Shown here piece after piece: positions 28,772-36,848 of a DNA stretch of 64,000 nucleotides; position 1 is the stretch's first letter, and each line of letters starts with the position of its first letter. The DNA lies in assembly GCF_019931575.1 (NCBI RefSeq), contig NZ_CP082923.1:4898001-4962000 (forward strand), given 5' to 3'. Below the pieces are notes generated by a model. The model searched no databases and was not told the origin of the DNA. It saw nothing but the letters and a program-made list of their open reading frames with translations. The translations under genes and the position numbers were made by a program. This stretch comes from Caulobacter segnis (GTDB lineage: Bacteria; Pseudomonadota; Alphaproteobacteria; Caulobacterales; Caulobacteraceae).

Positions 28772-29644
28772 ATGCCCGCCGCCCGCCAACGCTTCCTGCC
28801 CTATGCCGCCCTGCTCGGGGCCATCGCCACGCTGTGCGTCGGCACCTCGCTGGCCAAGGGCCTGTTTCCGCTGGTCGGGGCGCAGGGGACCAGCGCCTAT
28901 CGGGTCGGTTTCGCGGCCCTGATCCTGGTTCTCGTCTGGCGGCCCTGGAACCACCCCATCGCCCGCGCCGACCTCGGCCGGATCGCGCTGTACGGCGCGG
29001 TGATGGGCCTGCTGAACCTCAGCTTCTACATGGCCATCCGCACCATCCCGCTGGGCCTGGCCGTGGCGATCGAGTTCACGGGCCCCCTGGTCGTGTCCGT
29101 GGCCAGCTCGCGCAAGCTGATCCACTTCGTCTGGATCGGTCTGGCCGTCGTGGGCCTGGCCCTGCTGCTGCCGATCGATCCCGGCGCCCAGCGGCTGGAT
29201 CCCGTCGGGGTCAGCTTCGCCTGCGTCGCCGCTGTGATGTGGGCGCTGTACATCATCCTGGGCAAGCGGACCGGCCACCTGCACGCCGGACGCTCGGTGG
29301 CCCTGGGGATGGTCACCGCGGCCCTGATCGTGGTGCCGATCGGCTTCGCCTCGGCCGGGACCGCCCTGTTCCAGCCCAAGCTGATCGCCCTGGGCCTGGT
29401 GGCGGCGGTGCTGTCCAGCGCCATCCCCTATTCGCTGGAGATGATCGCCCTGCGCGCCATTCCCAAGCGGACGTTCGGCGTCATGCTCAGCCTGGAGCCG
29501 GCGGCGGGCGCCCTCGCCGGCCTGGTCATCCTGCACGAGCGCTTGGTCCTGACCCAGTGGCTGGCCATCGCCGCCATCGTCGCGGCCTCGGCCGGGGCGA
29601 TCCTGACGACGCCGCCGGAAACGGGGATCGAGGACGCGCCCTAG
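28772..29644 (+). CDS. rhtA: RhtA-like EamA family amino-acid exporter
   Basis: The 290-aa protein has ten predicted membrane helices in two EamA halves. It resembles E. coli RhtA (threonine/homoserine exporter) in several blocks: GTSLAKGLFPLVGAQGTSAYR, IPLGLAVAIEFTGPLVV, AIPYSLEMIALRAIPKRTFGVMLSLEPAAGAL. Export of small neutral amino acids is likely. It converges on cysQ, the two stop codons overlapping by four bases. Confidence 0.82.
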   Translation: MPAARQRFLPYAALLGAIATLCVGTSLAKGLFPLVGAQGTSAYRVGFAALILVLVWRPWNHPIARADLGRIALYGAVMGLLNLSFYMAIRTIPLGLAVAIEFTGPLVVSVASSRKLIHFVWIGLAVVGLALLLPIDPGAQRLDPVGVSFACVAAVMWALYIILGKRTGHLHAGRSVALGMVTAALIVVPIGFASAGTALFQPKLIALGLVAAVLSSAIPYSLEMIALRAIPKRTFGVMLSLEPAAGALAGLVILHERLVLTQWLAIAAIVAASAGAILTTPPETGIEDAP

Positions 29645-30423
29645 CGCTGTCCGCCCCGCGCCACGAACCAGCCGTTGCGGAAGCCCTGGTCGGCCTTGCC
29701 GTAGGTGAAGGGCGAGCCGTCCGGCTGGGTGAACGTCCCACCGGCCGCGACCAGCACCGCGTGGGCCGCGGCGGTGTCCCATTCCGACGTCGGGCCATGG
29801 CGCGGATAGATGTCGGCCGAGCCCTCGGCGATACGGCACATCTTGATCGAGCTATCCATCGGCGCGCGCAGGTCGAAGCCGTACTCGGCGGCCAGTTCGG
29901 CGGCCTTTTCCTCGCGCATGGTGTGGCTGACCAGGCCCAGGGCCTGGCCGGTCGGCCAGGGGCGGATGCGGGCCGGCGTCTCGGCCCCGTCGACGCCCTC
30001 GCGCTTGACCGCGCCGTCCGCTGTCGTGAACCACACCTCGCCCGTGGCCGGGGCGCAGACGGCGCCGGCGACCGGCACGCCATGATCGATCAGGCCGATA
30101 TTCACCGTGAAGTTGGGATCGCCGCGCACGAAGGCCTTGGTGCCGTCGACCGGATCGACCAGGAAGAAGCGCGGCCCCACCGCGTCCGGCGTCCCGAACT
30201 CGCTGGCGTGCTCCTCGGAGATCACCGTGACGTCCGGATAGAGCTCGGCCAGGCGTTGCAGGATCAGGCGTTCGCCGGCGCGGTCGGCCTCGGTGACAGG
30301 GCTCTCGTCGGCCTTCTGGGCCACGGCCAGCTCGGTCTTCCAGAACGGCAGGATGACCACCGCCGCCTCTTCGGTGATCTTCGCGAGGGCTCGGCCCCAA
30401 TCCGCGAGGTTGTCGTTGCTCAT
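29641..30423 (-). CDS. cysQ: 3'(2'),5'-bisphosphate nucleotidase CysQ
   Basis: The 260-aa inositol-monophosphatase-fold enzyme has the metal sites VISEEHASEF and FFLVDPVDGTKAFVRG and the C-terminal GPTSEWDTAAAHAVLVAAGG. The KAF/VRG form after DPVDGT favours CysQ over inositol monophosphatase. It hydrolyses PAP/PAPS-type nucleotides made during sulfate assimilation and sulfotransfer. Its ATG overlaps the DUF3553 gene stop. Confidence 0.87.
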   Translation of the reverse strand: MSNDNLADWGRALAKITEEAAVVILPFWKTELAVAQKADESPVTEADRAGERLILQRLAELYPDVTVISEEHASEFGTPDAVGPRFFLVDPVDGTKAFVRGDPNFTVNIGLIDHGVPVAGAVCAPATGEVWFTTADGAVKREGVDGAETPARIRPWPTGQALGLVSHTMREEKAAELAAEYGFDLRAPMDSSIKMCRIAEGSADIYPRHGPTSEWDTAAAHAVLVAAGGTFTQPDGSPFTYGKADQGFRNGWFVARGGQR

Positions 30424-30611
30424 TCTTGCCCTCTGGGGTCGTCGCCGACGAAAACCAGACGCACGCGCGTGGCGTCGATGGTCTGCTTGCCGGCCTCTTC
30501 GAAATTGACGGTCACGCGGTGTCCGATCACGGACTGAACCTGGCCCAGGCCCCAGTCGGGCTGGCCGGGATGGCGCACCAAAACGCCGGGCTCTAGAAAC
30601 GGATCGGTCAC
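30420..30611 (-). CDS. DUF3553 domain protein
   Basis: The 63-aa small beta-barrel protein reads VTDPFLEPGVLVRHPGQPDWGLGQVQSVIGHRVTVNFEEAG..., the DUF3553 pattern. This domain also forms the C-terminal barrel of some UvrD-type helicases, which suggests contact with RNA polymerase or nucleic acid. I take the GTG at 30611. A TTG at 30647 would add 12 residues but reaches the divergent chpT promoter. It is translationally coupled to cysQ (ATGA). Confidence 0.82.
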   Translation of the reverse strand: MTDPFLEPGVLVRHPGQPDWGLGQVQSVIGHRVTVNFEEAGKQTIDATRVRLVFVGDDPRGQE

Positions 30612-30676
30612 GGGCGCTTTCAATAGAGGGCCAGCCCCGTTTGCCAAAGCCTCAAATCACGGCAGAGTTCGCCGCC

Positions 30677-31354
30677 ATGACCGACACCGTTTCCGAGACC
30701 CCGACTCCCGCGTCCCCCGAAACGGACGTCCAGGGCCCCGACTTCGCCGCCATGCTGGCCGCGCGCCTGTGCCACGACTTCATCAGCCCGGCCAGCGCCA
30801 TCGTCTCGGGCCTGGATCTGCTGGACGACCCGGCCGCCCAGGACATGCGCGACGACGCCATGAACCTGATCGCCTCGTCGGCCCGCAAGCTGGCCGATCT
30901 GCTGCAATTCACCCGCGTGGCGTTCGGGGCCTCGGCCTCGGCAGAGAACTTCGACTCCCGCGAGCTGGAAAAGCTGGCCCAGGGCGTGTTCGCTCACGTC
31001 CGGCCGACCCTGGACTGGCAGATCGAGCCGCAGGCGATGAACAAGCCCTCCTCGCGCGCCATCCTCAACATCGCCCAGATCGCCGCCAGCGCCCTGCCGG
31101 CCGGCGGCGTGGCGACGGTCAAGGGCGTGGCCGCCGACGGCCGCTTCTCGATCATCGCCGACGCCAACGGCCCCCGCGCCCGCCTGCGGCCCGAGGTGTT
31201 GGCCGGCCTGAAGGGCGAACCCCTGGCCGAAGGCCTGGGCGGTCCGTGGGTGCAGGCGGCCTATCTGAACGCCCTGGTCCGCGCGGCCGGCGGCCAGATC
31301 GCCGTCGAGCTGGGCGAGGAACGCGCCAGCATCGCCGCCTGGGTCCCGGCCTAG
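30677..31354 (+). CDS. chpT: Histidine phosphotransferase ChpT
   Basis: The 225-aa protein matches Caulobacter ChpT closely as I recall it. The phosphorylated His is in LAARLCHDFISPASAIVSGLD (about His33), followed by SARKLADLLQFTRVAFG. A degenerate kinase-like C-terminal domain (LAEGLGGPWVQAAYLNALVRAAGG) completes it. ChpT relays phosphate from CckA to CtrA and CpdR and so governs cell-cycle entry and proteolysis. I choose the ATG at 30677; the frame opens 12 codons earlier. Confidence 0.95.
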   Translation: MTDTVSETPTPASPETDVQGPDFAAMLAARLCHDFISPASAIVSGLDLLDDPAAQDMRDDAMNLIASSARKLADLLQFTRVAFGASASAENFDSRELEKLAQGVFAHVRPTLDWQIEPQAMNKPSSRAILNIAQIAASALPAGGVATVKGVAADGRFSIIADANGPRARLRPEVLAGLKGEPLAEGLGGPWVQAAYLNALVRAAGGQIAVELGEERASIAAWVPA

Positions 31355-31468
31355 GGGGGCTTCGCGCCCCGTTTCGACTGTTTTCATTTGTCGCACCCCG
31401 ATCCGGGGTTCGGCAAACCGCTCCTTAACCAGACCGCGCGACGATGGCCGTCTGGATTGGAGCGCGCC

Positions 31469-31834
31469 GTGAAGACCTGTCTCGTGGTCGACGACAGCCG
31501 GGTGATCCGCAAGGTCGCCCGCCGGGTCCTCGAGGACATCGGCTTCGAAATCGCCGAGGCCGCCGATGGCATCGAGGCCCTGGCGTGGTGTCGCGCGGCC
31601 ATGCCCGACGCCGTGCTCCTGGATTGGAACATGCCGGTGATGAACGGCATCGAGTTCTTGCGCCAACTGCGCTCCGAGCCCGGCGGCGACGCGCCCAAGG
31701 TCATCTTCTGCACGGTCGAGAACAGCATCGACCATATCCGCACGGCCCTGGAGGCCGGGGCGGACGAGTACATCATGAAGCCGTTCGACGGCGACATCAT
31801 CGAGGCGAAGTTCGCCGAGGCGGGGCTGCTGTGA
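31469..31834 (+). CDS. CheY-like single-domain response regulator
   Basis: The 121-aa receiver domain has acidic pair VVDDS (residues 7-8), phosphoacceptor Asp52 in AVLLDWNMPVMNG, and Lys in EYIMKPFD. It has no output domain. The start is GTG at 31469 with GGAG six bases upstream. It overlaps cheR by four bases (GTGA), so the pair is coupled. The chpT-cheY-cheR order matches what I remember as the CheYIII/CheRIII locus of C. crescentus; this was not checked. Confidence 0.88.
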   Translation: MKTCLVVDDSRVIRKVARRVLEDIGFEIAEAADGIEALAWCRAAMPDAVLLDWNMPVMNGIEFLRQLRSEPGGDAPKVIFCTVENSIDHIRTALEAGADEYIMKPFDGDIIEAKFAEAGLL

Positions 31835-32658
31835 CCCCCGAGGACATGGACCTGCTGGCGGCCCTGGGCCGCGCCCGCGCCGGCGTGCGGGTCGAGGTCG
31901 AGAAACCCTATCTGATCGAAAGCCGCCTGGCCCCGCTGGCCCGGCGCGAAGGCTACGAGTCGATCGAAGCCCTGATCGAGGGCCTGCGCGCCCATCGCGA
32001 GGAGCGTCTGATCTGGGCCGTGGTCGAGGCCCTGTGCCGCTGCGAGACCACCTTCTTCCGCGGTCGCGAGGCCTTCGCCCAGCTGCGTGACGAGGTGCTG
32101 CCGGCCCTGTCGCAGCGCCGCGAGACGCCGATCCGGATCTGGAGCGCCGCCTGCGCCACCGGCCAGGAGGTCTATTCGATCGCCATGGCGGCCGCCGAGT
32201 CGACGCGGATGGCGACCGGCGCGCGGTTCGAGTTCTTCGGTTCCGACCTCTCCGAGCGCTGTCTGGAGAAGGCCCAGGCAGGTCTCTACACCCAGTTCGA
32301 GGTCCAGCGCGGCCTGCCGATCCGCCTGCTGGTCGAGCATTTCGAGAACCACGACGACACCTGGATGATCTCGCCGCGCATCCGCCAGATGGTGCGCTGG
32401 AAGCGGATCAACCTGCTTTCCGACCTGTCGGCCATGGGTCGCTTCGACGTGATCCTGCTGCGCGGCGTGCTGCGCGGCATGCACGCGGCCCTGCGCGGCA
32501 AGGTGATCCAGTCGCTGGTCGCCCTGCTGCCGTCCGACGGCGTGCTGGTGCTGGATCCGGAAGACGACATCGCCGGACTGGACGACCTGCTGGTCGCCGC
32601 GCCCGGCCAAGCCGGGATCTATCTGCGCGATCCGTCGGTGCGCGCCGCCGCGGCGTAG
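31831..32658 (+). CDS. cheR: CheR-type protein-glutamate methyltransferase, one conserved motif degenerate
   Basis: The 275-aa protein has the CheR N-domain (KPYLIESRLAPLARREG) and RCETTFFRGREAF. The SAM-binding WSAACATGQEVYSIAM is at about residues 104-119. LYTQFEVQRGLP and WKRINLLSDLSAMGRFDVILL follow. CheR methylates glutamates of chemoreceptors. The block usually read as CRNVLIYF is RGVLRGM here, so the active-site rim differs from standard CheR. No receptor gene is nearby. Its 3' end overlaps the convergent sulfotransferase-like gene by 40 bp. Confidence 0.85.
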   Translation: MTPEDMDLLAALGRARAGVRVEVEKPYLIESRLAPLARREGYESIEALIEGLRAHREERLIWAVVEALCRCETTFFRGREAFAQLRDEVLPALSQRRETPIRIWSAACATGQEVYSIAMAAAESTRMATGARFEFFGSDLSERCLEKAQAGLYTQFEVQRGLPIRLLVEHFENHDDTWMISPRIRQMVRWKRINLLSDLSAMGRFDVILLRGVLRGMHAALRGKVIQSLVALLPSDGVLVLDPEDDIAGLDDLLVAAPGQAGIYLRDPSVRAAAA

Positions 32659-33734
32659 GCCTTAGCGGGCGCCCGCGCCAGGGTCGCGCCGCCCATCAGG
32701 CCGCCTACGGCCTCTCCCAGCTTGGTCATCGGCCCCACCGGCGCCGGCGTCACCGCCGCGAACGACGGCGCCAGCTTGCGAAACAGGATCGGCGGCGCCT
32801 CGGGCCCGACGATGGCCTGGTGCAGGTCCATCAGGTCGACCACCTCGCGCGCGGCCCGGCGCCACCGCACCGGCGGGGCGATGCCGTGCGGGGCCGGGGC
32901 GCGGCAGTCGGAGAAGTCGGGCCTCAGGCCGCAGCCGGCCTCGATCGCCGCCTCGACCTGGCGGGCATAGGCCTGATCACGGGCCAGGCGGTCGACATCG
33001 ACCACCAGGTCCGCCTGCGGCAGGGCCTTCAGGTACGAGCGCAGCCACACGGCCAGGAAGGCCTGGAACGAGACGCTGGCCGGGGCGCGCTTGAGCTTGC
33101 CGCGCACGGCGGCCAAGCGCTGGTCTAGCGTCCCGCCAGTATTGAAGTCATGGCCCAGCAGGGTGAAGGCGACGTCCTCGCAGCCGGCCATTTCCGACAG
33201 CAGGACATAGTGACAAAGCTCGAAATAGGTTGGCCGGGGGCGCTTGCGCAGCGAATAGAACGACAGCCACTGCTGCACCGGGTCGCGGACCAGCATGACG
33301 TGGAAGCCGCCGAACCGGCGCTTGAGCCAGCCCACCCGGCCCAGGGTGCGGCAGCAGGCCAGGACCGGCGTCTCGCCGCGCTGGCGGGCCGCGTCGACCA
33401 AGCCTTCCACATAGGCCTGCTGAGCCAGGTCGCTGGCCTCGGGCTCGATCCAGAAGCGGTCGAGGGCGAAGCTGGCGTCGAAGGCTTTGACCCCGCCGGC
33501 CGGGTCCAGGACGACCTCAAATTCCTTGAGGTAGGGATCGGTCCCGCCCGGATGGCGCAGGCCGCTGTTGTCGGGGGTCTCGGCGTTGATCGTCCGGGCC
33601 GTCACCCGCGCCAGCTGCTCGTGCCACGGCTCGTAGTAGGCGCGCACGCCGGCCAGGGCCCGGAAGCGATGCCAGACATAGGTGCTGGAACAGCGCCAGC
33701 CGCTGTGGACGAAGACGGTGGTGGTGTTCGGCAA
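32619..33734 (-). CDS. Sulfotransferase-like P-loop protein
   Basis: The protein carries a P-loop-like TTTVFVHSGWRCSSTYVWHRF near its N-terminus and LVRDPVQQWLSFYSLRKRPRP about 165 residues later. These correspond to the PAPS-binding blocks of sulfotransferases. The frame begins at 33881, but its first codons would be encoded by the terminator hairpin of the entericidin gene. I therefore place the start at the TTG at 33734 (371 aa, MPNTTTVFVHSG); this is uncertain. The substrate is unknown; transfer to a surface carbohydrate is one possibility. CysQ, which would clear the PAP by-product, is encoded 2 kb away. Confidence 0.65.
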   Translation of the reverse strand: MPNTTTVFVHSGWRCSSTYVWHRFRALAGVRAYYEPWHEQLARVTARTINAETPDNSGLRHPGGTDPYLKEFEVVLDPAGGVKAFDASFALDRFWIEPEASDLAQQAYVEGLVDAARQRGETPVLACCRTLGRVGWLKRRFGGFHVMLVRDPVQQWLSFYSLRKRPRPTYFELCHYVLLSEMAGCEDVAFTLLGHDFNTGGTLDQRLAAVRGKLKRAPASVSFQAFLAVWLRSYLKALPQADLVVDVDRLARDQAYARQVEAAIEAGCGLRPDFSDCRAPAPHGIAPPVRWRRAAREVVDLMDLHQAIVGPEAPPILFRKLAPSFAAVTPAPVGPMTKLGEAVGGLMGGATLARAPAKAYAAAARTDGSRR

Positions 33735-33841
33735 GCGCCCGGAGCCCTCGATGAGGCCGCAAGCGTGGCGGGTCAAGTTTGCAGCGCGATGGCGACGGAC
33801 CGCCCTGAGGTTGCAGGGCCGAAACACTTCGGCGGTTGCTG

Positions 33842-33878
33842 AAAGACAAGAAGGCCCGCCGGCGGACCGGCGGGCCTT
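33842..33878 (-). terminator. Terminator of the entericidin gene
   Basis: AAGGCCCGCCGG (33851-33862) and CCGGCGGGCCTT (33867-33878) form a perfect 12-bp stem with a 4-nt loop. On the minus strand a T-rich tail (CTTGTCTTTC) follows. It lies 28 bp beyond the entericidin stop. Confidence 0.85.
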
Positions 33879-33905
33879 CAAAATCAGGAAAGGGTCGAAA
33901 GGCCC

Positions 33906-34040
33906 TTACTTGACGTCCTTGGCCGTTTCGCTGACGGCCTTGCCGGCCGACGAGACGTCCTTGCCGGCGCCTTCGACGGTGTTGCAGGCCGCGACCGACA
34001 GGGACGCGAGGGCGGCGGCGATAATCACGAGTTTCCGCAT
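33906..34040 (-). CDS. Entericidin A/B family lipoprotein
   Basis: The 44-aa protein has a short signal peptide (MRKLVIIAAALASLSVAACN) with lipobox VAAC and Cys19. The tail is a repeated small-residue helix pattern (NTVEGAGKDVSSAGKAVSETAKDVK), the entericidin form. Entericidins are tiny envelope lipoproteins, often induced under stress or in stationary phase. A putative SigT promoter lies 66 bp upstream, and a terminator follows, so this is a single-gene stress transcript. Confidence 0.88.
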   Translation of the reverse strand: MRKLVIIAAALASLSVAACNTVEGAGKDVSSAGKAVSETAKDVK

Positions 34041-34105
34041 GGTCTTCTCCGGTGTTCGCCCCAGGCATCGGGGAAGGAGGGGCGTGTGAATAAGTGCCCC
34101 CAGAG

Positions 34106-34130
34106 AACGTCAGCGGCGAAGCTAGGTTCC
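34106..34130 (-). promoter_or_regulatory. Putative SigT promoter of the entericidin gene
   Basis: On the minus strand GGAAC (34126-34130) and CGTT (34106-34109) are separated by 16 bases. It lies directly after the phyK stop codon, 66 bp from the entericidin ATG. Confidence 0.75.
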
Positions 34131-34135
34131 GGATT

Positions 34136-35830
34136 TCAGGCGGCGGGCGCCACGGCCTGCGGCGTGGGGAAGATCAGCCGCACGGTCAGGCCCCTCGGCG
34201 TCTGGCTCTCGAACGAGACCTTGCCGCGCAGCTGGCGCGCGAAGGCGGTCATCAGGGTGCGCCCCACCCCGCCGCCCAGGCTGTCGGCCGCGCCGGGGCC
34301 GTCGTCGCTGATCGACAGCTCGGCCTCCTCGCCGCGCACGTGGAACCCGACCGCCAGCGTGCCGCCATTGGGTCCGAACGCGTGCTTCTGGGCGTTGGTG
34401 ATGGCCTCGACGGCGAACAGCGCGATCGGGGCCAGGCGGTCCGGGTCGATGACCAGCGGGTCGGCGTGGACCTCGGTGCGCACCAGCGGCGAGGTGCTCA
34501 TGTCGTTGGCCAGGAGCTGGGCGGTCAGCTCCTCCAGGAACGGCCGCAGGTCCACCCGCTTGAGATCCGGCCCCTGGTAGAGGGCGCGGTAGATCTGGGC
34601 CAGGGCGGTGATCCGCTGGCGCGTGTCGTTCATCGCCGCCTTGGCCGCCGGATCGGCCAGCGCCCGCTGCTGCATGTTCAGCAGCGAGGTGATGATCTGC
34701 AGGTTGTTCTTCACCCGGTGATGGATCTCGCGCATCAGCGCGTCCTTCTCGGCCAGGCTGTCCATCAGCGAGGCGTCGCGGGTGACGATGGTCCCGGCCA
34801 TGGCGTCGAGGGTGGCGGCCAGCTCGCGGATCTCGGGCGGCGCGCGCTCGGCCTGCAGGGGGCGAACGGTGAAGCGGCCCCGCGCGTAGATCGCCGCCAC
34901 GCGCTGCAGGTAGACGATCCAGCGGACCACCCCGCGCTCGGCCACCCACAGCACCGTGGCCAGGGCCAGGAAGAAGGCCAGCAGCGGCAGCAGCATGCGC
35001 GAGATCGGGTTGATCCAGGCCCAGGACAGCAGGCCGGGCTCGGGCGCCGACAGGATGACGAAGACATTGTTGTCGGTCATCGGCGCCGCCGAGTAGGTGC
35101 GCGTCCGATTCTCGAGGTCGTGGCCGTTCCACAGGGCCGAGCCGTCCTTGGCCGCCTCGCGAAGCCAGCGATTGGGCACGGTCTCGAAGACCTGGGGATC
35201 GGTGGCGGCGAAGATCCGGCCGTTGGTGTCGGCCAGGGCCACCTCCGCGCCGTCCGGCATGAAGCGGCTGGCGGTCTCCAGCTTGAGGTCGCCCAGGGTC
35301 AGGACCGCGGCCATCGCCCCGTCGAAGCGCTCAGGCGTGCCGGCGCGCACCGCCGCCAGCACCGCAGGCTCATTGGCGTAGGCGGCGCCGGGATCGGCCG
35401 CGACGACCATTCGGGCGCCGTCGCGCAGCGCCTGGAACCACGGCCGCGCGCCGCGCTGGGCGTCATAGGGCGTGGTGGCGGCGGCGCAGGCCACGCGGCC
35501 GCGCACGTCGAAGCGAATCAGGTTGGCGTAGCCGGTGAGGCGCGCGCGCACGTCGGCCAGGCGCTGGGCGCACTCCAGCCCGATCGAGCCGGGGCCCAGG
35601 GTCTGCAGCAGGCCCCCGGCGGCCTCGATGCGAGCGTGGGCGATCGTCGCGCTGTAGCCCGCGGCCAGTTCCAGGCTCTGGCGACGCGCGTCGGCCTCCG
35701 CCCGGAAGGCGAAGATCGACTGCAGGCCGCCGAGGATGAGCACCGGCAACAGGGCCACGCACAGCGCCACGGCCAGGCGGACCCGAATGGAGGTAACGGC
35801 CTGCGCGGCGCGCCCGGCGAGGGCGTTCAC
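34136..35830 (-). CDS. phyK: PhyK, sensor histidine kinase of the general stress response
   Basis: The 564-aa membrane kinase has helices at about residues 16-42 and 277-296 that bracket a periplasmic sensor domain of about 230 residues. A HAMP-like segment follows, then a HisKA_2 core with EIHHRVKNNLQIITSLLNMQQ (phospho-His 371) and a GHKL ATPase domain (FAVEAITNAQKHAFG, SISDDGPGAAD). PhyK phosphorylates PhyR, which then sequesters NepR and frees SigT. It starts with GTG overlapping the sigT stop (GTGA). Adjacency to sigT-nepR identifies it as PhyK. Confidence 0.93.
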   Translation of the reverse strand: MNALAGRAAQAVTSIRVRLAVALCVALLPVLILGGLQSIFAFRAEADARRQSLELAAGYSATIAHARIEAAGGLLQTLGPGSIGLECAQRLADVRARLTGYANLIRFDVRGRVACAAATTPYDAQRGARPWFQALRDGARMVVAADPGAAYANEPAVLAAVRAGTPERFDGAMAAVLTLGDLKLETASRFMPDGAEVALADTNGRIFAATDPQVFETVPNRWLREAAKDGSALWNGHDLENRTRTYSAAPMTDNNVFVILSAPEPGLLSWAWINPISRMLLPLLAFFLALATVLWVAERGVVRWIVYLQRVAAIYARGRFTVRPLQAERAPPEIRELAATLDAMAGTIVTRDASLMDSLAEKDALMREIHHRVKNNLQIITSLLNMQQRALADPAAKAAMNDTRQRITALAQIYRALYQGPDLKRVDLRPFLEELTAQLLANDMSTSPLVRTEVHADPLVIDPDRLAPIALFAVEAITNAQKHAFGPNGGTLAVGFHVRGEEAELSISDDGPGAADSLGGGVGRTLMTAFARQLRGKVSFESQTPRGLTVRLIFPTPQAVAPAA

Positions 35831-36432
35831 CGAAGAGAGCTCAGCCGCTCCGCGTCGGCCAGGATCGCGTGCATGGCGTCGCCCGCCGCGCCGCCGTCAC
35901 GATCATAGGCCCCCGCCTCGAGAATGGCCTGCAAGGCCCGGCGGGCCCGGCTGACCCGGCTCTTCACCGTGCCGACGGCGCAGCCGCAGATGTCGGCCGC
36001 CTCCTCGTAGGCGAAGCCGCCGGCCCCGACCAGGATCAGGGCTTCGCGCTGTTCGGCCGGCAGCATGGCCAGGCCCAGGCGCAACTCGTCCAGGGCGACG
36101 GGCGCTTCCGGATCGTCGACCGCCACCAGGGTCCGCTCGGCGGCTTCCTGGTCCAGCTGGCTCTGGCGCCAGCTGCGGCGCTTCTCGGAATAGAACTGGT
36201 TGCGCAGGATCATGAAGGTCCAGGCCTTCATGTTGGTGCCCAGCTGGAAGGACGCGCGCGCGTCCCACGCCTTCATCATGGCGTCCTGCGCCAGGTCGTC
36301 AGCGGCCGTCGGGTCCCCGGTCAGGGTGCGGGCGAAGGCGCGCAGATGCGGGATGAGAGTGACCAGCTCGCGCTTGAACGCGTTGTCACGGGCGGGATCG
36401 GGCTCGGAGCGGCCGACGCGCGGTTCGCTCAT
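35827..36432 (-). CDS. sigT: EcfG-type general stress sigma factor SigT
   Basis: The 201-aa ECF sigma factor has region 2 (HLRAFARTLTGDPTAADDLAQDAMMKAW, then FQLGTNMKAWTFMILRNQFYSEKRR). Region 4 follows (LAMLPAEQREALILVGAGGFAYEEAADICGCAVGTVKSRVSRAR). SigT directs RNA polymerase to GGAAC-N16/17-CGTT promoters when NepR is removed by phospho-PhyR. I use the ATG at 36432, 2 bp after the nepR stop; a TTG at 36438 is possible. It is the middle gene of nepR-sigT-phyK. Confidence 0.96.
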   Translation of the reverse strand: MSEPRVGRSEPDPARDNAFKRELVTLIPHLRAFARTLTGDPTAADDLAQDAMMKAWDARASFQLGTNMKAWTFMILRNQFYSEKRRSWRQSQLDQEAAERTLVAVDDPEAPVALDELRLGLAMLPAEQREALILVGAGGFAYEEAADICGCAVGTVKSRVSRARRALQAILEAGAYDRDGGAAGDAMHAILADAERLSSLR

Positions 36433-36434
36433 GC

Positions 36435-36641
36435 TCAACGACCTCCCGCCGGCGGTTCAGCCTTGCGCAGGATGTCGAGGAATTCGTCGGGCACAGGCTC
36501 GTTGACGACCTCGTCGAACATCTGGCGCAGCTTCACGCCGATCGCCTGCTGACGCAGGCGCGCCTCGTCCAGCGCCGCGGCGCTCTTGCGTTTGTCTTCC
36601 ATAGGTACGTGTTCGATCATATCCTCGACACCGAGATGCAT
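36435..36641 (-). CDS. nepR: Anti-sigma factor NepR
   Basis: The small protein has the NepR core: ARLRQQAIGVKLRQMFDEVVNEPVPDEFLDILRKAE, two amphipathic helices that clamp SigT. Phospho-PhyR mimics SigT and pulls NepR away. I choose the ATG at 36641 (68 aa); ATGs at 36620 (61 aa) and 36602 (55 aa) are alternatives that keep the core. The longer frame upstream cannot be used because the putative SigT promoter lies at 36685-36709. Confidence 0.92.
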   Translation of the reverse strand: MHLGVEDMIEHVPMEDKRKSAAALDEARLRQQAIGVKLRQMFDEVVNEPVPDEFLDILRKAEPPAGGR

Positions 36642-36684
36642 CGGCGTCCGCCCCCTTTGGCCGAATGTCTTTCCGCCAGACGAC

Positions 36685-36709
36685 AACGTGGTTTTCCGTA
36701 CCGGGTTCC
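36685..36709 (-). promoter_or_regulatory. SigT autoregulatory promoter of nepR-sigT-phyK
   Basis: On the minus strand GGAAC (36705-36709) and CGTT (36685-36688) have a 16-base spacer. Transcription would begin near 36678, about 37 nt before the nepR ATG. EcfG systems are typically autoregulated. Confidence 0.85.
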
Positions 36710-36748
36710 ATAAGCTTGGGCATAGGATGTCAAAATTCCGCCTTTCAC

Positions 36749-36773
36749 GGAACCGCTCAGTTGAGGGAACGTT
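36749..36773 (+). promoter_or_regulatory. SigT promoter of phyR
   Basis: GGAAC (36749-36753) and CGTT (36770-36773) have a 16-base spacer, 76 bp upstream of the phyR ATG. It is divergent from the nepR promoter, with 39 bp between the two -35 elements. Confidence 0.85.
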
Positions 36774-36848
36774 ATCGACCTTCGACGGAACGGCGCAGCT
36801 TCGCCGTTCGTTAAGTTGGTTTCCGAAGACACCGCATCGGGAGGGGTC

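Noticed and set aside
31420..31440. CtrA-binding site near TTAACC before the CheY-like gene
   Set aside because: Only a half-site is visible; the second TTAA at the proper spacing is missing.
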